Positions 13,322 through 25,781 of a DNA stretch of 64,000 nucleotides are shown here, piece after piece. Below the pieces are notes generated by a model. That model searched no databases, was not told the DNA's origin, and was given only the letters and a program-made list of their open reading frames with translations. Within the stretch, counting starts at the first letter, position 1. The number at the start of each line of letters is the position of its first letter. The DNA is taken from contig NW_017265172.1 in assembly GCF_001638985.1 (NCBI RefSeq), positions 46,757 to 110,756 of the forward strand, written 5' to 3'. This DNA comes from Phycomyces blakesleeanus NRRL 1555(-). Lineage: Eukaryota; Mucoromycota; Mucoromycetes; Mucorales; Phycomycetaceae. The translations under genes and the position numbers were made by a program.

Positions 13322-13546
13322 CTGAAAAAAAGGGTGGAAATTACAATGCGCACAGTTGTTTGATAACAATTGTAAATGTGGGATAGTTTTCCATGTTCAC
13401 AAGTTGAAAACACAGCTTTACTGTATTCTATTGGCTCGGATATAACAAGCAACAAAAGTTATTCTATTTATTATTATAAAGACTTTGTGAATAAAGTACA
13501 TGTAGCACCTGTTTCCTTTTTCTCAATTTTTTTAACAAAAAACACA

Positions 13547-14545
13547 ATGTTCTCAACCCCTCAACCTTACAATAAAAAGTGCTATTGCGCTGGATGTAGT
13601 CCGAACGAACTAGTCTATAGTTTTGTAGCCGGAAGAACTGCTCAGCGCCATAACAAACGAGCAAGATTAGATGCTATAAGATGTGAAAGTGGTACGCAGT
13701 TTGTAGTATTATTCTATTCTATTCTATTTTTTTTGTAGTTCAAAAAATAACATGTTTTAACAGAATCTTCTGCCCAAAGAAATTCGATGGAGGTTGATGT
13801 TGAACGTAGGAAATATTTATTTAAATAAAAATAATAGAGCGTAATTATGTAACATATTCTAAATACAGCCATTTAAACATGTCAATCCAGAACCACGGAA
13901 GAAGAGTGTGGTCAGACCAACTTACTTGCTTGGGAAGGAACCCCAGTGTCTGACGATGAGAATGTTCCAGTTACGAATGAGGAGATTCACAACAGCAAAG
14001 ACAATGGCGATGAAAACAAAGAAAACAATAATGAAGATGTTGTTAAGGTGGAGGTCGAGGAATTTGTTAATGAAGGTTGGTGTTGTGCTATGGAAGAAAG
14101 AAAAATTTGAAAAAAAGGGAGATGATTTTTTTTTTTGGTTTTTTACAATAGATCCTTTTGCCCCCCCCCCCCCCCGATATGCCTGAGAACCCAGTGCACA
14201 GGATCATTACTACTTTTGTGGTAATGTTAGCTCCCCGCTATGTGGCCAACAAAGGCGCTGTCATCCTGATAAAGTTCATCAATAAGCTCTAGACAACTTA
14301 CAAGAAGAATTTACAATTGCCATCGAACATTTCTGGCCTCAAACACAAAACGGATTTTTCATCCATGAACAAAAGCGTTCATAAATATGTTTTGTGCCAG
14401 GATTGCCACAAGGTGTATGAGGAAAGTGCATTATGTTGGAATACAAACTGTTTTTGACGAGCATCCAAGGGGGTCCAGGATTCGTGCAGTATCTCATTGC
14501 CCATTTTCAGTACTACCCAGAGCAATACTGATACCTGGTATCGGC
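13547..14545 (+). pseudogene. CACTA-type transposase, N-terminal fragment (copy 2)
   Basis: It starts with an ATG at 13547 and an N-terminal zinc-finger-like segment CYCAGC with a downstream RTAQRHNKR, typical of the start of large CACTA-type transposases. An intron-like break follows near 13690, then an acidic stretch (SDDENVPVTNEE, about 13950-14000; DNGDENKENNNEDVV). A poly-C run at 14161-14175 precedes the conserved segment (14178-14460) with KGAVILIKFINKL, a stop, LPSNISGLKHKTDF, and YVLCQDCHKVYEES. This segment parallels 9870-10080 of copy 1 and is less decayed there. The fragment ends where the micro-exon array begins, so the catalytic part is missing. Confidence 0.65.
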
Positions 14546-15228
14546 TGTAAAAAAAATTAGTAAATACAATTTTCAGTGAGAAAATTTTAAAAACCCCTCC
14601 TATGTCTTTAATCCTTAATAAAGAATAGAACCATGATAATTGACCTAAACTACGAAGAGAAAAAAAAATAAGCAAATACAAGCATCATTCAAAGAAAAAT
14701 GGGCAACTAAACAATGTATACCTGTAACATATGAATAAGAGTTAAACAATGATCTTTGGCACCAACTGTGAAATTATAAGTATTTATAACCATCAGTGAA
14801 TAGATTCACAAAGAGACTTGTATACCTACGGCCCATGATGTAGAGCAGAGCCATACATTTTGGACTTGGCGATTAAAAGACTAGACAAATAAAAGCGACA
14901 GGTATTAACTGCTTAAAGAGTCATGTATACATATAGCCCAAAATGGGCAGCGGAATATTGATCGTTCGCCCTGGTGGTAAATAGACTAAAAAAAGAAAGC
15001 CAACAATAAGTATATGTTCAAAAAGAAATATATACCTGTGATCATGAATAAATACTCAAAACTTGATCGTTGGCTTAAAATATAAAAAAAAGCTAGACAA
15101 AATAATAGTTGATAGCTAAATACTAAACGAGACATGTGTATCTCATACCCTGGATGTATGGTGAAACCTTAATCGTTGGTTTTGACTATGTCAAGATAAC
15201 TAAAAACAACAACCAGTAAGTAGATGCT

Positions 15229-15264
<36 letters not shown>

Positions 15265-18200
15265 TGGAGAACTTGGACGGGCAACAGAGGCTTTATAGTT
15301 TGGCTTTGACTGTGTAAACACTAGAATAATCTAATTGATAGTAAGAAAATATTTAAAGAGCTTTGTATACCTGAGGATTTTTATGGAGAGTGAAACCTTG
15401 ATCGCTGGTCTTTGCCGTAAAAAGTATGGGAATATACAGCTTAAAGTAACTAAAGGCTCAAAGAGACTTGTATGTCTATGACTGTAGGAAAATGTCGGAA
15501 TATTAATTGTGGGCCTTTCCTGTAAAAACACTAGAAAAATACACCTAATAGTAAGTAAATTCTCGGAAATATATATATACCTATGGTTGGAGATGTAGGT
15601 CAAAACCGTGACTGTTGACATGAGCTGTGAAGATTCTGGACATATAAAACAGGCTGTAAGTAAATGGTGTAATAAAGATGTATGCCTGTAGCCCTGGATG
15701 GAAATCGGACGCCTAATCGTTGGTATGAACTGTGAAATTACTAGAAAAATTAAAACTGATAGTAAGAACATATTCCAATAAAAAAACCTTGTATGTCTAT
15801 AAGCCTTGATGGAGACTAGAGCCGTGAGGGCTAGCATAGAATGTAAAAAAGAAAAAGAAAAAAAAAAGATTAAATAGATAGAATCAGTAGTAAAGTAATA
15901 TTTAAATACACTTATATATCTAAGACGTTGAATTAATAGCAGGATCTTGATCGTTGACCAGGACTCTAAAAACGCTTGATAAATGACATTGGCTGTAAAA
16001 AAGTAATCTAAGAATCTTATATACCTTTACCCAATAATGTTGAGTGGAAACTTGATAATGACCAAAGACTTGATCAATGGACTTGAATGTGCAAACGCCA
16101 GAGAAATTCAGTCGATATTAAAAAAAATCAAAGATACATGGATATCTTCAACCCTTCCCGGAAAGCTGAAGCTTGATCGTTGGACTCGGATTTAAAATAC
16201 TAATCAAATGTAATCGATAATAAATAAATGTTCAAAATAAACGGTGATACCTGTGGCTCATGGTTGAGAGTAGGAAATTTATCCCTTGACCTATATATTA
16301 AAAGCAATAGTCAATAGCAGCCGGCAGTCCTAAAAGGACAATTATACTTGAATGTCTGTGAACCTGGGTGGAGACTAAACTCTTGAACCTTGGTGTGGAC
16401 TATGGTATGACTAGATAAATATGATGGATGTCAGAAAGATATTCAAAGGAGGGTGTACGCCTGTTACCTCGACGAATAGCAGAAACTTGATCATCAGCGT
16501 TGACTGTAAAATTATTAGGCAATTTCAATAAGCAATGATTAACTATTAAAAAAAAAGCATATATACCTTTTACCCTAGATGAGCAGCGGAATCTCAATTA
16601 GTAGCCTTGACTATGAAAAGACTAGACAAATATAGCAGACACCAAGCAAATGCTCAAAGAGGTATATATACCAGTAACCCTGCATGAACTATGGAATCTT
16701 GGGTGTTGGCCTCAATTGTGAAAAGACTACCGAACTAAAGCTGGTAATAGGTAAATACCCAAAGATACTGGTATACCTAACATCCAAGAAGGAGAGTGGC
16801 ATCTTGATTGTTGGCCTTTTCTGTGAGTAGACTAAAGAAACACAATTGGCAGTAAGTAAATACTAAAAAGTGGCAGTATATCAGTGATTTTTGACGGGGA
16901 TTTGAACCTTGACTGTTGAATTGAACTGTAAAAAGACTGCTTCAAACAGCTATCAATATGTTAATGGGTAAAGAAAGCCACTTGTATCCCTGTAAATCTA
17001 TGCGGAAATCGGGCTCTTGATCTTTGGTCTCGACTGTATAAAGTCTGAATAAAGCAACTAGTAGTAAGTAAATGCTTAAAAAGGCATGTATACCTTAACC
17101 CTATTTTTTGAAGTGCAACCTTGATTCTCGGCATGGACTGTCAAAGATTAAAAAGATTCAACCAGTGAAGAATAAATGCTAAAATGTGCGTGTGTACCTA
17201 GAACCTTGAATGGATAGAAAGAACATGATCATTTCGCCTTGACTATGTAAACGCTAGGAAAATCTAATTTTTTAGTAAATTGCTTAAAGATTCTTGTATA
17301 CCTGCGACCTTTGATGTAGAGCTGAGCATTGAACGCTTGCTACGGAGAAGAAAGGGTTAGAACAAAACAACTGATAGTACCTAAAAAGTCAAAGAGACTT
17401 TTATACCTGTGAGCCCAAAAGAATATCAAAGCTTTGATCGTTGGCTTCGGCTGTAAAAACATTATGCAAATATATAGTAAGTAGATTTTTTGGCAGATTT
17501 GTATACCTGTCCCCCCCCCGGATAAACAACTCATATTAATTGTGGGCCTTTCCTGTAAAAAGACTAGAAAATATAATAGCTAGTAAGTAAAGGTTCACAT
17601 AGTCATGTATACCTTTAATCCTTAATGGAGATTAAAAACCCGATTGCTGGCTTAAACTATAAAAAAGCTAGACAGAATAATAAGTGATACGTGAGTACTA
17701 AATGAGACCTGTATACCTCGGGCACTAGGTAGATAGTAAAACTTTGGTAATTCAGTTTGACTAAATAAAAATTACTCGAAACAACAAGCAGTAAGTAAAC
17801 GATCAGGTATGTACATATACTTGTTACCCTAGAGGACAGTAAACCTGGATCGATTGGCCTTGGCTGTGTAAAATTAAAAAATAATAATTAATTAATTAAT
17901 AAATAGTAAAATAATACTTAAAAATATTTTTTAAACCTATGGCCTTAGATGGAGAGTAGATGCTTATTATTTAGCATAGACATTAATGAAATTAGAAAAA
18001 TCAAACAAGCGTTATGCAAAGGCTAAAAGAGAATTGTATACCTGTAACCGTGGATGAAGAAGAAATCCTTGTTCTTCGACCTGGGCGGTGAAAACACTAG
18101 ACAAAAAAAAACAAGCGATAAGTAGAAACCCAAAGAAAAGTGTATACCTGTCATACTGGATGGAGATCGAATCCTTGATGGTTGCCCTTGACAGTAAAAA

Positions 18201-19330
18201 CAATAGACGGATAAAAGAAGCCAATAATCAACGGCCCAACGAAAAATATATATCTGCAAGTCTGGATGAATATCAAGTCCTAGTTCTTCGGCCTAAACCG
18301 TATAGGCACTAGACATATAAAACTAAAAGTTAGTAAAGACGCAAACATATTTGTATACCTGTCACTCTGGATAGGGCTCGGATTCGGAATCATTGGCATA
18401 GACAGTAAAGGCACTTGACAAAAAAAAAAGACACATTAAAGAAAAGCACTTGTCAGATTTGTATACCTGTAAAACTTGATGGAAACCGGGTCCTTGAGTG
18501 TTGAATTTGACTGTAAAGTCACGAGAAAAAATACAGTTTGCAGCAAGTCAAAAATCAAAGATATGTGTAACACTATATCCCAATATGGAGACCGGGTTCT
18601 TGCTCGTTACCCTTGACTGCAAGGACACTAGAGAAACAAAAACAATTATAAGTAACGGCCCAATAACATTTTTATATCTGGAATTCTCGGCGGATACCAG
18701 ATGATTGGTCGTTGGCCTTGACTTTAAGGGCAGTAGAAAATTAAAACCGACAGTAAGTAAAATCCCAAAGAGAAGTGTATACCTGTAACGATGGACGGAT
18801 ATAGGATCCATGATGGCTGGCTTGGACTGTGAAGCCAGTATAGAAATAAAGCCAACAGTAACTAAAGGCCGAACTAGATGTATATACCTGTCGCACTGGA
18901 AGGAAAACAAAATTTTCATTGTGTAGCCGGATCGTAAACACACTAGGCCAATACGAAAGAAAGCATGTAAAGACAGAGAGAAAAGTGTGTACCCGTAACC
19001 TTGATTTGAAATCAGATCTTTGATATTTGAACTTTAAGGAAAAAAAAAACACTAGAAATATATAAATGACAGTAAGTAAAAGCTCAAGAAGACTTGTTTA
19101 CCTGTAGCCCAAATTTGAGTTTTGATCCTTGCTGTTTGGCCTGGAGAGTAAAAACAATAGTCATATATACTTCTAGGCTAGTAATGGCCAAGAACGACTT
19201 GTATACCCTCCATAATGGATGTATATTTGATCATCGTTCTTTGCCATCAAAAGAAAGTATAAATAAAGAGTATAGTTTGTTTTAAGTAAAGGTTTAAAGG
19301 AAACTTGGTTAGCTATAACAATTCATGAAA
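14520..19330 (-). repeat. Sub-array with 44-nt inter-splice blocks
   Basis: These units carry a 44-nt block of the type TCAAGGCCAACGATCAAG...TCCATCCAGGGTTACAG. In the consensus-like unit all three frames are free of stops, giving in rotation a Ser/Arg/Pro-rich, a Gln/Arg/Ser-rich and a Lys/Asp/Gly-rich 15-residue segment. Individual units carry substitutions, some of which create stops or spoil the splice sites (for example the donor changed to ATATAA near 18672, and to GCATAC near 15675). A TA microsatellite interrupts the array at 15231-15260. Confidence 0.65.
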
Positions 19331-20720
19331 ATCGGATCCTGATAATTGCCGTGGATGAGTAGACACTAGAAATATATAAAATCCAATGAGTAATTGCTCA
19401 TCGAGTTTTTGTATACCTATAGCCACGGACTGAATCCGGATCCGTGAAGCATGATCTTGGTGGATTCAACACTAGAAATAAATAAAGCCGAGTGTGATTG
19501 CTCATCGATTTTTGTTATACCTATAACCATATAACGGGAGATCAGCACCTTGAAGCTCGACCTGGATGGCCGGAGACTAGAACTAGATTAAAATAATGAG
19601 TATATGCCCATAATGCTTTTTATACCTATACCCATGGCGGGGAGATCGGAATCTTGATGCTTGACCTGGATAGCTGGAGACTGGAGATATATTAAATCTA
19701 GTGAGTATATGCCCATAATGTTTTTTTATACCTATAACCATGGCGGGGAGACCAGAACCTTGATGCTTAACCTGGACGACTGAACACAAGAAGTATATTA
19801 CAGCTAGTGAGTATATGCCCATAATGTTGTTTTATACTTATGACCATGGAGGGGTGATCGGGTCCTTGACGCTTGACCTGAATTTCTGGATGCTAGAAAT
19901 GAATATAAAAACTAGTAAGTAAATGGCAATAACGTTTTATTATACCTATTACCATGGACGGGTGATCGGAACCTTGATGCTTGACATGAATGACTGAACA
20001 CTAGAAATATATTAAAGCTAGTGAATATATGACCATAAAATTTTGTTATACCTACCACCATGGACGGGCGAGTAGAACCTTGATGCTTGACCTGGATGGC
20101 TGGAGACTAGAACTAGATAAAAACAGTGAGTATACGCCCATAATGTTGTTTTATACCTTTAACCATGGATTGGCGATCAGAACCTAGATGCTTGACCTGG
20201 ATGACTGAACACTAGACATATATTAACGCTAGTGAGTATATGTCACTAATGTTTTTTACGTCTATAACCATGGCAGGGAGATGGGAACCTGGACGCTTGA
20301 CATGATTGGCGGAACACTAGAAATATATTTAAAATAGTGAGTATATTGCCATAACGTTTTGTTATACCTATAACCATGGACGGGAGATCAGAATACTGTT
20401 GATTGACCTGGATGATTGAACACTAAAATCATATTAAGACCAGTGAGTATATTTCCATAATGTTTTGTTATACCTATAACCTTGGCTGGAAGATCGCAAC
20501 CTTGACGCCTGATATCGATGGCTGAACACTATAAATATATTATAACTAGTGAGTATATTCCCACAACAAATTGTTATACCTATACCCATTGCCGGGAAAT
20601 CGGGTCCTTGACACTTGACCTGGATGGCTGAAACTAGGAATAGATAAAAGCTAGTGAGTAAATGCACATATGGTTTTGTTATAACTATGACCATAGCTGG
20701 GAGATCGGAACATTGATGCT
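19331..20720 (-). repeat. Sub-array with 48-nt inter-splice blocks
   Basis: These units are more similar to each other than those further left. They have donor GTATAAC, an ACTCACTAGC branch-like motif, a TTCTAGTGTTCAG-type acceptor and a 48-nt block of the type CCATCCAGGTCAAGCATC...CCATGGTTATAG, measured near 19640, 19680 and 19960. The intron-like part is about 58 nt. As 48 is a multiple of three, splicing of these units would give an in-frame 16-residue repeat, unlike the 44-nt class. From about 20720 to 21130 a further variant has longer blocks with internal AGGTCCAGGTCAAGG duplications. Confidence 0.6.
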
Positions 20721-21410
20721 TTTCCTGGATGGATTGGATACTACAAATATACAAAAACAAGTGAGTAACTGCTCATCGAGTTTTGATATACCTGAAAACC
20801 GTGGACCTTGACCTGGACCTTGAAGCTTGACCTGGATGGAATGGATACTACAAATATACAAAAAAAATGAGTAACTGCTCATAGAGTTTTGATATACCTG
20901 AAACGGTGGACCTTGACTTGAACCTTGAAGCTTGACCTGGATGGAATGGATAGTTCAAATATACAAAAACAAATGAGTAACTGCTCATCGAGGTTTGATA
21001 TACCTGAAAACCGTGGACCTTGATCTGAAAACCGTGGACCTTGACCTGAACCTTGAAGCTTGACCTGGATGGAATGGATACTACAAATATACAAAAACAA
21101 GTGAGTAACTGCTCATAGAGTTTTGATATACCTGATAACCATGGACTCTGATCGGATCCCTGATGCTTGACCTGGACGGAAGGCACTAGAAGCATACAAA
21201 AGACAATGAGCATATGCTCCTCGAGCCTTGGTGTACCTGTGGCCCTGGATGGAAACCTGTTCTTGATTGCTTGACTTTGCCTGAAAAGTCCCTACAGAAA
21301 TATCAAAGACAGTGAATGATTAATCAACGAGCCTTTATATACCTGTAGGCCTGGATGGAGATCTTATTTTTTATCGTTGACCTTGTTTGTCAAAAGACTA
21401 GACAAATATA

Positions 21411-24400
21411 ATCTTCACAATGTGTGTCTTTGATGAATATCATATACTCCTTGAAATATAGTAAGTCCTGTCAGTTTATCTCTTGTTTCTGAGTGTGAAT
21501 AGGCTTTGGATGGATTGATGGTCAAACCAGTGTTGGACCTTAGTATTTCATTTTTGCTGTGTACTGGTTTTGACGTATTGTCTTATATTTTGCTACTGAC
21601 AGTTTTACATATGATAAAAGCCTGAGATTTGACTAGCAAAATGGATTTTTATTGGTTATGATTCGTCTTTAACGTCTATGTTGATTAAAGCAGTTTGTGA
21701 GAGAGCAGTAAAGAAGTGTATAAAGTATTAATAGTATGTGGAAGAGAGTTGTTTTGACGCGTTCTGTTTGGATAGGTGTTTTTTTTTATAAAACTCATGA
21801 CGTCTCAATCATGAGTTGCTGTTCTTTTTTATTATTTTTATTATGATAGTTTGATAATATATTATAAAATTCGGTTTTTTTCTTATTCCTTTTTCGGTTT
21901 TCTTTTATCTTTTAGCCTTGACAGCATGTATATATTATTACTATTTTACTTCTTTATTTAATATCTATGCTTAAAATATGGGTTTTGGGTTTTAAAGAAG
22001 TATCACTTATATTCTGAAGGACGTGCTGTGCAGGCACTTGTTTTACTTTTTGTTTTTTTCTTTTGCCTCTTTTTTTGTTTTAGTTCTTTTTATGTCACAT
22101 AAGGTCCGTGCTGTCCGTGCAGCATCACATGTGTCATGGGGCTTAGAGGAGCATAGTAGCAATAGTGGTCCAGACTTTACTTTAGCATGAAAACATTTAA
22201 ATGATGTCTTCCGATTGGTGGACTATATGCATGTCAAATTATTCAGTTGCTATGGACCCCCATCCCCTTTTTTATTCTACTTTCTGTTGTGATTCTGTTA
22301 ACAAGGCTTATGCTTTTGAACAGCCACTTGTCGAGACACTATATATGCCTCTGTGTTCATTTTAGCTGTACTACTGATATACAAAGTATTAATCGGCTAG
22401 ACGTTAAACTACAATAAAGAAGTGTAAAGTTGTGTTGATTATAAAGCTTTAATTAAAGTCTTGTGTATATTTATTTGTTTGTTTTCTTGTTTGTTTGTTT
22501 CACATGCTGTGACTTTATTAGTTTAAGAAGCACCCCCGAAAAAAATTGCTGCTTATATCTTTTCTTTTCTTTCGTGTGAAAGACTTCCATTTTTCTTCTA
22601 GCTTTTTCACCAGTGTCTTGAGTTAATAAACACAAAGTGTAGGAATACTTTCTTGAAATAAAAGTACTTTCAGTGCTTCAGTATGAAGGGATTGACAGCC
22701 TGACTATTGAAAGTCGTTGGTACCTCAAGTTAAAGCATCGGTCTTAGAGTAAAATAAAAGTAAAAAGAAGAACAGGGTCTAGCCTAGTGTTTGTCAATCG
22801 ACCTTGGTTTGTACTACTTTATAAACCAATCATAATCCAACCGAGAAATTAATACAGAATAACCCAACTGCCTGAAACACTTTACATTTATATGTGTTCA
22901 AATATACACCATTCTATCGATAATTATAATTATTTATATAAGTTACATTATACACCATGAAAAAGTAGTGGTGCTTGCAATTGTGCTAGCCTGGTCACAG
23001 ATAGATCAAGCTAGTAAAATGGCTATTACATATATATAAATCACCTTTTAAAGGCTCTGCTTATTTACTATTTTTTTCTGTTATTGCTCAGACTGACTGA
23101 CGGCACAATATGAAAGCAAAGAGACAATCTACTGCTACTGAACGTATAGGTTTTGTTTGGTTGGGAGCAAGACGCTATCGATTACTAATTATCGATTTAT
23201 AGGATCTAGTGCTTTTGATATTTTGCGCTTGTATACCAAACTCAACTGGATGCACGAATAACCTAGAAATAATACTCTGTTGGATTAAAGGCTTTGATTT
23301 ATAACTTTTGTTTTGTAATACAATATAATGCGCTACAGTACTGTATAGTATGATTCCACTTATTACTTTGAGGTTCATAGTCTAGCTTTGGTTCGCTTGA
23401 GACTATTTTAGTTTGAAGCACGGAGCCTTTGTATAAATGAACCTTTTCTATGGTCGATTAAATATGAGTGTACTGGAAATGATATTTTTTAAGATTTCTA
23501 CAAGCATATGCAAATGCACACCAATGGTAATCATAGCTTTTCAATTATAGAAAATTAAAAATCGAATCAAATAAGCAATGTTTTTTTTTTGGCTTTAAGT
23601 AACCTGGTGAGACACATTGTGATCCACCTCTTCGAGGTTTATTATATTACAATTACTCGAATTTTGATCAAAATATCCGATTTTTTCACTCTCAAAAAGC
23701 ATAGAACCCTGAAATTCGGGAAACTTGCACCACTTCAATAAGCTCTTTAAATGCCCAATAGCAAAAATACGAGTTGTTTCTAAAAGTACAATTTTTTTTT
23801 AGTTGAATACATAAACCAGACACTCCAAAAGGCATCAATTTGGAGTGTTCAAAAGTTAGAGATATTTTTTTTAAAGAAAAGAGAATATTATTTAGCATAA
23901 GAGACATTATAGAATAGCTATATATCTATATATGCTCTACATAACAGAATATCAGCTTGTATAAACGTTTATATGAAGAAAGCCGTCCTATATTCTGACA
24001 TTACAAGCATACGCTGGAAGCAAAGAGTGGAGTACAAATAAAGCCACAATCTTTTTTCCAAAAAAAAAGGCAATGACTTTGGCAGACACTCTTGAAATGG
24101 ACGGCTGTGTAATATATGTCATGATATTTTATATTGCCCTTTAAGAGAAAAGAAAAATACATAGGATACTTTTTATGTGTTCCATTAAATAGCATACTTG
24201 AAGTCTTTGTTTCAGATTTATTAATTAAAATTATGATAGTAAATTGGTGTAAAGAAGTAAAAAAGAAAAAAAAAATGGGAAAATTTAAATTAATAAGGGC
24301 ATTTTTTCTTTTTTTTTTTTGGGGGTTAAATACCTGTCTCCAAGGTGTATATGTGCAGTGTATACATCCCAGTCTTTCTTCACATATAGACGCACAAACC

Positions 24401-24470
24401 AGCTTGTCCACCGATATCTTGGCTGTACCATTATAAAATATAGAGTATAAGGTGGTTTGCTTTTTATGTC
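21411..24470. other. Intergenic region upstream of the micro-exon array
   Basis: About 3 kb of AT-rich DNA without a supported gene. On the minus strand this would hold the promoter and first exon of the array if it is a gene; a TATATA motif lies near 22341, but no start codon with a clear signal peptide or coding bias follows. Open minus-strand stretches (23175-23378, 23692-23907, 24001-24411) look like ordinary AT-rich DNA. The last of these ends near a short stretch (about 24340-24440, minus) with coding-like composition and a GACAG|GTATTT donor-like end. Confidence 0.4.
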
Positions 24471-24554
24471 TTCTTGTAGACTGTGTAGAGGCTCATTGGT
24501 AAATTAGAGCCTACGACTTCCTACAAACAAAAGTCTTTTTGTAGACTGATATTA

Positions 24555-24670
24555 TCAATTTGTGGTGCAGACAGCCTTTGTGTACCCAATCGTAAAAGAA
24601 CCATAGCAGAGCCCATCGACAGGGACACTGTTATCCATATGGAGGTTGAAATACCATTTAGTATTCACTC
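24555..24670 (+). pseudogene. Coding fossil, partner of inverted copy at 27.7 kb
   Basis: A plus-strand stretch reads VVQTAFVYPIVKEP followed by a stop. It is matched by the minus strand near 27765-27675, which reads VVQTAFVYPQVKERYQGS and continues open. Nucleotide similarity is high over GTGGTGCAGACAGCCTTTGT and continues in diverged form for roughly 90 bp. The protein family is not recognised. Confidence 0.45.
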
Positions 24671-25035
24671 AAAACTATTCGGGGAGAAGTGTGTATTAAA
24701 ATAACCTTTGCTGTACCGCAACCAAAACAAAAAAATATATTTTTTTAACGATGGCTTGAATCTTCTTTCGACATTCCCAACATTCCGCCATCCCAGTTGA
24801 GGATCTTCATTCCTGTTGGGGATCGACATTCATATTGTATTGCAACTCAAAGTGGACCAAAAGCGACGCAATACAAAAAGGAAGCGCACTCTTTTTAAAA
24901 AAAAACCAAAATATTCTTTATTTTATTTTTTAGACGGCTGTCCATGGTATATACAAGTCGAGCAAAAAATAAGCCCTCGGTCATACCTTCGTGTCCCTAT
25001 AAGCTGCTCAACGCTTTAAAAACCGACACCAATAA
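24671..25035. other. Intergenic DNA with possible coding fragment
   Basis: No gene is supported. From about 24933 a TTTTTTAG acceptor-like site is followed by an open stretch to 25019 (QVEQKISPRSYLRVPISCS) with codon composition unlike its AT-rich surroundings. It could be the last exon of a decayed transposon gene. It stops just before the inverted-repeat element at 25036. Confidence 0.3.
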
Positions 25036-25781
25036 ATGGGGGTACTCAGCCAGATTGATCGATCAAATTTTGAATTCAGAACGCCATATTATTGGACTAT
25101 AATTGTAATAGCGACGATAAAAATTTGATCGTCTTTTTGAAAGATCAAATTTCGATCAAATTTTGATCGAAAAACGTACGGCTCTCTGATTAACCTAATC
25201 CTTACTTTTTATATGCAATACGATACTGTTTTTATCTTTCTCCTTAATAAATCATAGAATTTATTGCCAACAGTTATATAATACTTCTTTCTCTCCATCT
25301 TACATGCCAAAATATAGTACAAAGCAACAAGCAATTGATGCCTTGAAGAAATCGCATAAAATCAGGGAATTTATTGTGAAAAAAAACACTGGTAGAGTCT
25401 TTATCAGCAAGCGCAGACGAACTTATTAAAGATATTTTAGAAGTAATCAAAAAGGAAGTTAATATAAAGTTGGAGCAGATGACTGCCGCGAAGGAGCTTA
25501 AACAAACACTTAAAGCCAATAAATACATACACAAGGTTGACAATGTATTGCCAGATGTTGAGTAAAGGGAAAGAGCACTTGATTTCTTCGAGAGTCTAGA
25601 TGCCTACAGGTTCAAAGAAGAAATCAGAATGTGCAAAGATTATTCTATAAATGCTATAAAAATCTATGAATTTTGTACGAATTTTGTACTTTTGTCTTTT
25701 GGTGTCCTCAACTACAAATTGATACCATTGGCTAAAATTCACACAAGAATTTGATCGATCAATCTGGCTGAGTACCCCCAC
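25036..25781 (+). mobile_element. 746-bp TIR element, PIF/Harbinger-like, internally degenerate
   Basis: Perfect 33-bp terminal inverted repeats at 25037-25069 and 25748-25780 (outer end TGGGGGTACTCAGCCAGATT). With one mismatched outermost base on each side, the element is flanked by TAA at 25033-25035 and 25782-25784. A 3-bp TAA/TTA duplication is the hallmark of PIF/Harbinger elements (family knowledge), though three matching bases can occur by chance. The interior contains a frameshifted coding remnant and further GATCAAATTTTGATCG palindromic motifs near 25140-25170. It is too short to encode a full transposase, so it is best read as a non-autonomous derivative. Confidence 0.65.
25304..25565 (+). 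pseudogene. Frameshifted small ORF inside the TIR element
   Basis: It starts MPKYSTKQQAIDALKKSHK and runs to a stop shortly after an A8 tract (25379-25386). In another frame the coding signal resumes as a Lys/Glu-rich helical segment (DELIKDILEVIKKEV, LEQMTAAKELKQTLKANKYI) ending at TAA 25563-25565. It may be the N-terminal part of the element's transposase or a helper protein. There is no DDE catalytic region. The family is inferred from the element and not from the peptide. Confidence 0.4.

Larger units (their letters stand above)
14520..21410 (-). repeat. Tandem array of micro-exon/mini-intron units (about 65 x 105 bp)
   Basis: A diverged tandem repeat with a period near 105 bp. On the minus strand nearly every unit reads: donor GTATAC (or GTATAA), a branch-point-like TTACTTACT or TCACTAG, a pyrimidine-rich TTTCTAG..TTTTTACAG acceptor, then a 44-48 nt block ending in TTACAG or TTATAG directly before the next GTATAC. 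The donor GTATAC is also used by the real first intron of PMT4 in this window. In units checked by hand (near 15500, 15560, 15700, 17120, 18700, 18800) the inter-splice block is exactly 44 nt although its sequence has diverged; the intron-like part is about 61-67 nt. Either this is a long gene made of repeated micro-exons or a satellite that mimics one. No convincing first exon, start codon or promoter was found. The high-numbered end is near 21410, and the low-numbered end abuts the CACTA fragment. Confidence 0.7.

Noticed and set aside
15331..15837. A continuous 168-codon minus-strand ORF inside the micro-exon array
   Set aside because: It reads straight through donor, branch and acceptor signals of several units; the open frame is more simply explained by the repeat unit than by an unspliced protein.
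22330..22420. Possible promoter and first exon for the micro-exon array
   Set aside because: A TATATA motif is present but no start codon, signal peptide or donor consistent with the array could be linked to it.
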